The position numbers and the translations under genes were made by a program. Shown piece by piece: positions 60,710 through 64,000 of a stretch of 64,000 bases of DNA (position 1 is its first letter; each line of letters starts with the position of its first letter). Source of the DNA: Alteromonadaceae bacterium 2753L.S.0a.02 (GTDB lineage: Bacteria; Pseudomonadota; Gammaproteobacteria; Pseudomonadales; Cellvibrionaceae); the NCBI GenBank assembly GCA_007827375.1, contig VISH01000001.1, positions 1,116,001 to 1,180,000 on the forward strand, given 5' to 3'. The notes under the pieces were generated by a model. That model saw only the letters and a program-made list of their open reading frames with translations. It ran no database searches and was not told the DNA's origin.

Positions 60710-62908
60710 TTAGGCCTCCAGCGCTAATATTTCTGACACAGGTAAGCTGCGAATACGTATGCCGCTCGCTGCAAAAATCGCGTTTACAAGCGCCGCCATT
60801 GCGGGTGCTGTTGGCGGTTCTCCAACCCCGGTAGGTTCATAGTCATTGGCGATGATTTGTGTATCAATCTTATAAGGAGCGTGTTTCATGAGCCCCATTT
60901 TAAGCAAACCGAACTGGTTGTTTTGAACTGCACCTTCTACCATGTTTATTTTGTTAAATAACGCAGCATTCAAACCATCGATAAATCCACCTTCCATTTG
61001 CGCACGAATGTGATTGGGGTTTATCGGTAAACCGCAATCTATTGCACCCCAGGCTTGGTGTATTTTTAAAATATTGTCGATAACCCAAACTTCTACCACA
61101 AATGCTGCATATGAGCCGTGGCAAAAATGACCTGCAATACCCAAACCCCGACCTTTAGGCCTTACCATGTTCCAACGCGCCCGTTTTGCTGCCGCTTGAA
61201 AACATTCAGCCATACGGCCACTGTTTTTTACGCTCGCTCCCCAGTTTGTATAGGGTAGCTCCCGTTCAGGCTGCAGCATATTCAAACGAAATTGCAATGG
61301 GTCTTGTTTCGATTTATAGGCCAGTTCATCAATCATTGATTCGTTGGCAAAGGCCCAAAACAAATGTTGCGGGCCTCGCCATGGGCCTGCAGGAATCAGC
61401 GTTTCATGCTTGCAACGCTGAACGCGGTAATTTTCAACCAGACCGTGTGGAAAGCAACTATCCTGTACACCCGCTTTGGTTTGACTTTGGCAATAATCCC
61501 ACGCGATGACCTTGCCTTTTTTCACACCTGCTCTTATTTTTGCAACGGCGCCGGGATCAAAATAATCCTGTTCAATTTCATCTTCCCGGAGCCAGGTAAC
61601 TTTAATGGGAGCTTGCACTTTTTGCGCGATCTTAATAGCTTCACAGATCCAGTCTGTTTCAAATCGTCTGCCAAAGGCACCGCCCATACGCTTGCAAGTG
61701 ATAGCAACATTCAGCGCATTGATACCGGTTAGTCTTTCCACTTCTTCCGCAATGAGCATTGGATTCTGGTGGCCTGTAATTATGGTTGCCGAGTCTGCCT
61801 TTAAATCTACTATTGCGTTAAAGGGTTCCATTAACACATGGCCGAAAAGCGGCTTTTCATATTGCTGATCTAGAACAGTATCGGCAGCCTGCAGGGCAGC
61901 TTCGATATTTCCGATATTTTGAAGTGTTTCTCGTGTTTGTTCCGGGTTGTCTACCTGGCGATGGAGTTTTTTTAGCTCATTTTCAGAATTAAGATCTTTG
62001 TATGAACTGGTATTTATCCATTGCGTATTAAGTGCAGTTTTACCTTGTAACGCAGCCCACAGTGAATCAGCAACTACAGCAATACCCGATGCAACTAGGG
62101 GTTGCGGTTGATTGCTCATAAAGTGGGCTTTTTCGCTTTTTTCAATTTCAACGACTTGATGTACTCCCGGAATAGCCAGGGCGGCTTTACGGTTATATTG
62201 TTTGATATCCGCGCCCAACGCCGGCGCTCTATCAACAACAACCTGCAAACAGCCCGGATAATCAGTATCGATCCCAAATAGTGGTTTCCCAGTGACTATT
62301 GCTTTTGCGTCTATGTTCTTTTTTTCTGTACCGATTATTGTAAAATTAGATTTGTTTTTCAAACGAACGCGATGGCGTTCCACCGTTCGTTTCGAGGCCT
62401 GCTCGGCCAGATCACCGTAGGGAATTTTTATATCGCTATTTCGTTGCAACACGAAGTTGCGGCTGCTGTATAGTTCGCTTATTGGAACTTTCAATCGTTG
62501 CCCAGCTTCCAGCATCAACAAATATCTCGCCGTAGCACCACAATGCCGTAAATAATTCCATGTCCAACGCACGGAAAAACTGCCTCCCGTGTTTATTTTG
62601 GCATAACGGTACAATAATTTATTATTTTCGTCGCGTAAAAGTGGGGCTAGGGTGGCTTCGCTAAATTGGATACTCTGCCATTCTAAATCCATTTCATCGG
62701 CGATCATCATGGGTCCAGTGGTGCGCATAAACTGGCCAGCTTCCATTACCGGGGATTCCATAATCACAGAATTATCTGGCTGAATGCTGATGTATAGGCT
62801 CCAGCCAGTTTTGTTTGTTTGTTCCTTTTGCGCAAAGCCAGTGACGGAAAACGACATTAGCCATGCGCCGGAAATACAGGTGGATTTTATAAATGCGCGA
62901 CGATCCAT
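60710..62908 (-). CDS. Molybdopterin subunit of isoquinoline 1-oxidoreductase-like enzyme (IorB-like), Tat substrate
   Basis: A 732-aa protein. It opens MDRRAFIKSTCISGAWLMSF, a twin-arginine signal (RRxFxK), so it is folded first and exported. Xanthine-oxidase-family motifs are GGAFGRRFETDWI and IPAGPWRGPQ, and EPTGVGEPPTAPAMAAL with the catalytic Glu. Such enzymes hydroxylate N-heterocycles or oxidise aldehydes. Order on the minus strand is AraC - this gene - small subunit, with gaps of 19 and 1 bp, so regulator and enzyme share an operon. The substrate is unknown. Confidence 0.92.
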   Translation of the reverse strand: MDRRAFIKSTCISGAWLMSFSVTGFAQKEQTNKTGWSLYISIQPDNSVIMESPVMEAGQFMRTTGPMMIADEMDLEWQSIQFSEATLAPLLRDENNKLLYRYAKINTGGSFSVRWTWNYLRHCGATARYLLMLEAGQRLKVPISELYSSRNFVLQRNSDIKIPYGDLAEQASKRTVERHRVRLKNKSNFTIIGTEKKNIDAKAIVTGKPLFGIDTDYPGCLQVVVDRAPALGADIKQYNRKAALAIPGVHQVVEIEKSEKAHFMSNQPQPLVASGIAVVADSLWAALQGKTALNTQWINTSSYKDLNSENELKKLHRQVDNPEQTRETLQNIGNIEAALQAADTVLDQQYEKPLFGHVLMEPFNAIVDLKADSATIITGHQNPMLIAEEVERLTGINALNVAITCKRMGGAFGRRFETDWICEAIKIAQKVQAPIKVTWLREDEIEQDYFDPGAVAKIRAGVKKGKVIAWDYCQSQTKAGVQDSCFPHGLVENYRVQRCKHETLIPAGPWRGPQHLFWAFANESMIDELAYKSKQDPLQFRLNMLQPERELPYTNWGASVKNSGRMAECFQAAAKRARWNMVRPKGRGLGIAGHFCHGSYAAFVVEVWVIDNILKIHQAWGAIDCGLPINPNHIRAQMEGGFIDGLNAALFNKINMVEGAVQNNQFGLLKMGLMKHAPYKIDTQIIANDYEPTGVGEPPTAPAMAALVNAIFAASGIRIRSLPVSEILALEA

Positions 62909-62927
62909 ATTAATCGCTGCCCTCGTA

Positions 62928-63800
62928 TTAACAAATCAATTGTTGGTTACTGGCGTTAATCACTTCGGTGGATAAATCTTTACTGAGTAGCGTGTTCGGT
63001 AATGCACCGGTAAAAAATTTAAAGTCGCGATAAAAATGACTGGTGTCGTAATACCCAAAGCGATGTATATTTTCGCTATTCGTTTTACGCTCTATTTCTT
63101 GCATGGCGTGGAACGCCAAATTAAAACGAATATTGCGCGACAGGTTTTTAGGTGTACACCCAATACGCTCTTTAAAGCGTTTTTCAAGGGTACGATAATG
63201 GCAGCCAGCCTTTTGCTTAATATCGCCAATCGAAACATTGCCCGAGTGTAAAAATATCTCGTGCACCGTGGTCGTCGTTAACGCATCTCGCAAACAATGT
63301 TTAAATAGACGACTTAAACTTTCATCTAATAGTTTTTTAATTGCATAGGGACTGGCAGCGTCGTATAGCTCATGCTCCATATCTCCTAAACAAGAATGGT
63401 TGATGTCAGAAACGGGTAAAGTTTTGTTAAATAAGCTGCCTAGAGACGTTTTAAGAAGGTGGTAGAGTGAACCGGGAACCAGTTTTACTCCGATCATGTT
63501 CAGCTCATTAATCCGAGAACACAACAAACCGGTATTTTTAAGGGGCACGACATAGCTTTCAGTTAACACCTGACGCTGAGTAGAGTCGCGACTACTTACC
63601 CGGTGGTATTCGCCACCGTAGGAAAATATGATTTCTTCCAGGCCATCCGGAATCATCAATTCCGCAATCGTGGGCACGCTCTTGTCACATTTGAGCAACC
63701 AATAGAATACAACCTGTTTTTGCAGGTGAGCAGCAGGGCGCATCACCTGGAAAACCAGGCGACCTCGCTCGTTTGGAAGGTGATTCGCAATCCAGCCCAT
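62928..63800 (-). CDS. AraC-family transcriptional regulator
   Basis: A 290-aa regulator with an N-terminal domain of about 190 residues of unknown ligand and a C-terminal AraC helix-turn-helix (VSIGDIKQKAGCHYRTLEKRFKERIGCTPKNL; FGYYDTSHFYRDFKFFTGALPNTLL). The second helix has the signature GYYDTSHFYRDF. It lies 19 bp before the oxidoreductase genes on the same strand and probably controls them. Confidence 0.87.
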   Translation of the reverse strand: MGWIANHLPNERGRLVFQVMRPAAHLQKQVVFYWLLKCDKSVPTIAELMIPDGLEEIIFSYGGEYHRVSSRDSTQRQVLTESYVVPLKNTGLLCSRINELNMIGVKLVPGSLYHLLKTSLGSLFNKTLPVSDINHSCLGDMEHELYDAASPYAIKKLLDESLSRLFKHCLRDALTTTTVHEIFLHSGNVSIGDIKQKAGCHYRTLEKRFKERIGCTPKNLSRNIRFNLAFHAMQEIERKTNSENIHRFGYYDTSHFYRDFKFFTGALPNTLLSKDLSTEVINASNQQLIC

Positions 63801-63921
63801 AACGCAATCCTATACGTTTGCAGGCAAGTGTATCGGCTCGTAAAGGGAAGGTATTGTAAAAATTGGGCTATCAGATGATTGGCACGACTAATTTGTCACA
63901 AGTACGTGCTCTCCAATCGAA

Positions 63922-64000
63922 TTACGATACCGCTTTTTTTAACAATCCACGTTTTTTAAGGTAAATCAACAATAAAGAAACCGCTGCCGGCGTAATACCC
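63922..64000 (-). CDS. Possible membrane protein, 3' end only
   Basis: The minus-strand frame entering from the right edge reads GITPAAVSLLLIYLKKRGLL and four more residues before the TAA at 63922-63924. The hydrophobic stretch and basic end look like the last segment of a membrane protein. Too little is present to name it. Confidence 0.35.
   Translation of the reverse strand, partial: GITPAAVSLLLIYLKKRGLLKKAVS

Overview
The window reads as chromosomal DNA of a Gram-negative gammaproteobacterium of moderate GC. The evidence is a proteobacterial F1Fo operon with an AtpI leader gene, rsmG-parA-parB, many lipoboxes and outer-membrane beta-barrels ending in an aromatic residue, and a type VI secretion (T6SS) vgrG-rhs island. 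The gene mix would suit a marine or soil Cellvibrionales/Alteromonadales-type bacterium, but that placement is inference. No tRNA, rRNA, transposase or CRISPR array was seen.

Layout. 1-5641 (minus): atpD (5' part only), atpG, atpA, atpH, atpF, atpE, atpB, atpI. 6339-8270: a CDF cation transporter converging on an AraC regulator. 8405-15715: an envelope block with lipoproteins, a DUF502 membrane protein, two D15/BamA-like barrels, a TraF-like barrel and a DUF4136 lipoprotein. 15921-16268: a 174-bp highly structured element in two tandem copies. 16362-19965: a four-gene operon of two retropepsin-like proteins, an inactive-transglutaminase/7TM protein and an ATP-grasp ligase-like protein. 20101-20520: a 21-bp minisatellite.

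21004-31509 is a periplasmic hydrolase cluster in partial decay: choloylglycine-hydrolase-type Ntn hydrolase, PAP2 phosphatase, two lipoprotein amidohydrolases, an outer-membrane barrel and a LysR regulator. It also carries recognisable remnants of second copies of at least four of these genes, and an orphan AHH-nuclease toxin with its likely immunity gene sits between two remnants. 31597-42587 holds alpha/beta hydrolases, a second LysR with a divergent VOC gene, a CPBP membrane protease, an M13 peptidase, and a lipase module that resembles T6SS lipase effectors.

42674-46608 (minus) is pap-rsmG-parA-parB. In many gammaproteobacteria parB lies directly upstream of atpI; here the same-strand pieces are about 37 kb apart, so the accessory block appears inserted into that junction. 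46716-54695 (minus) is a tightly packed vgrG - TPR protein - PAAR/Rhs-nuclease - immunity operon. 55168-60152 (plus) is an envelope-sensing operon: DUF4389, a 53-aa membrane protein, LiaF-like, LytS-like kinase, two paralogous lipoproteins and a LytTR regulator, preceded by four helically phased TTCACCG-type repeats. 60253-63800 (minus) encodes an AraC regulator and a Tat-exported isoquinoline-1-oxidoreductase-like molybdenum enzyme. The right edge cuts a further gene.

The main candidates for something little described are the duplicated 174-bp element, the TPR protein between VgrG and Rhs as a possible effector adaptor, the phased-repeat LytTR/LiaF module, and the lipase/immunity/membrane-protein trio.
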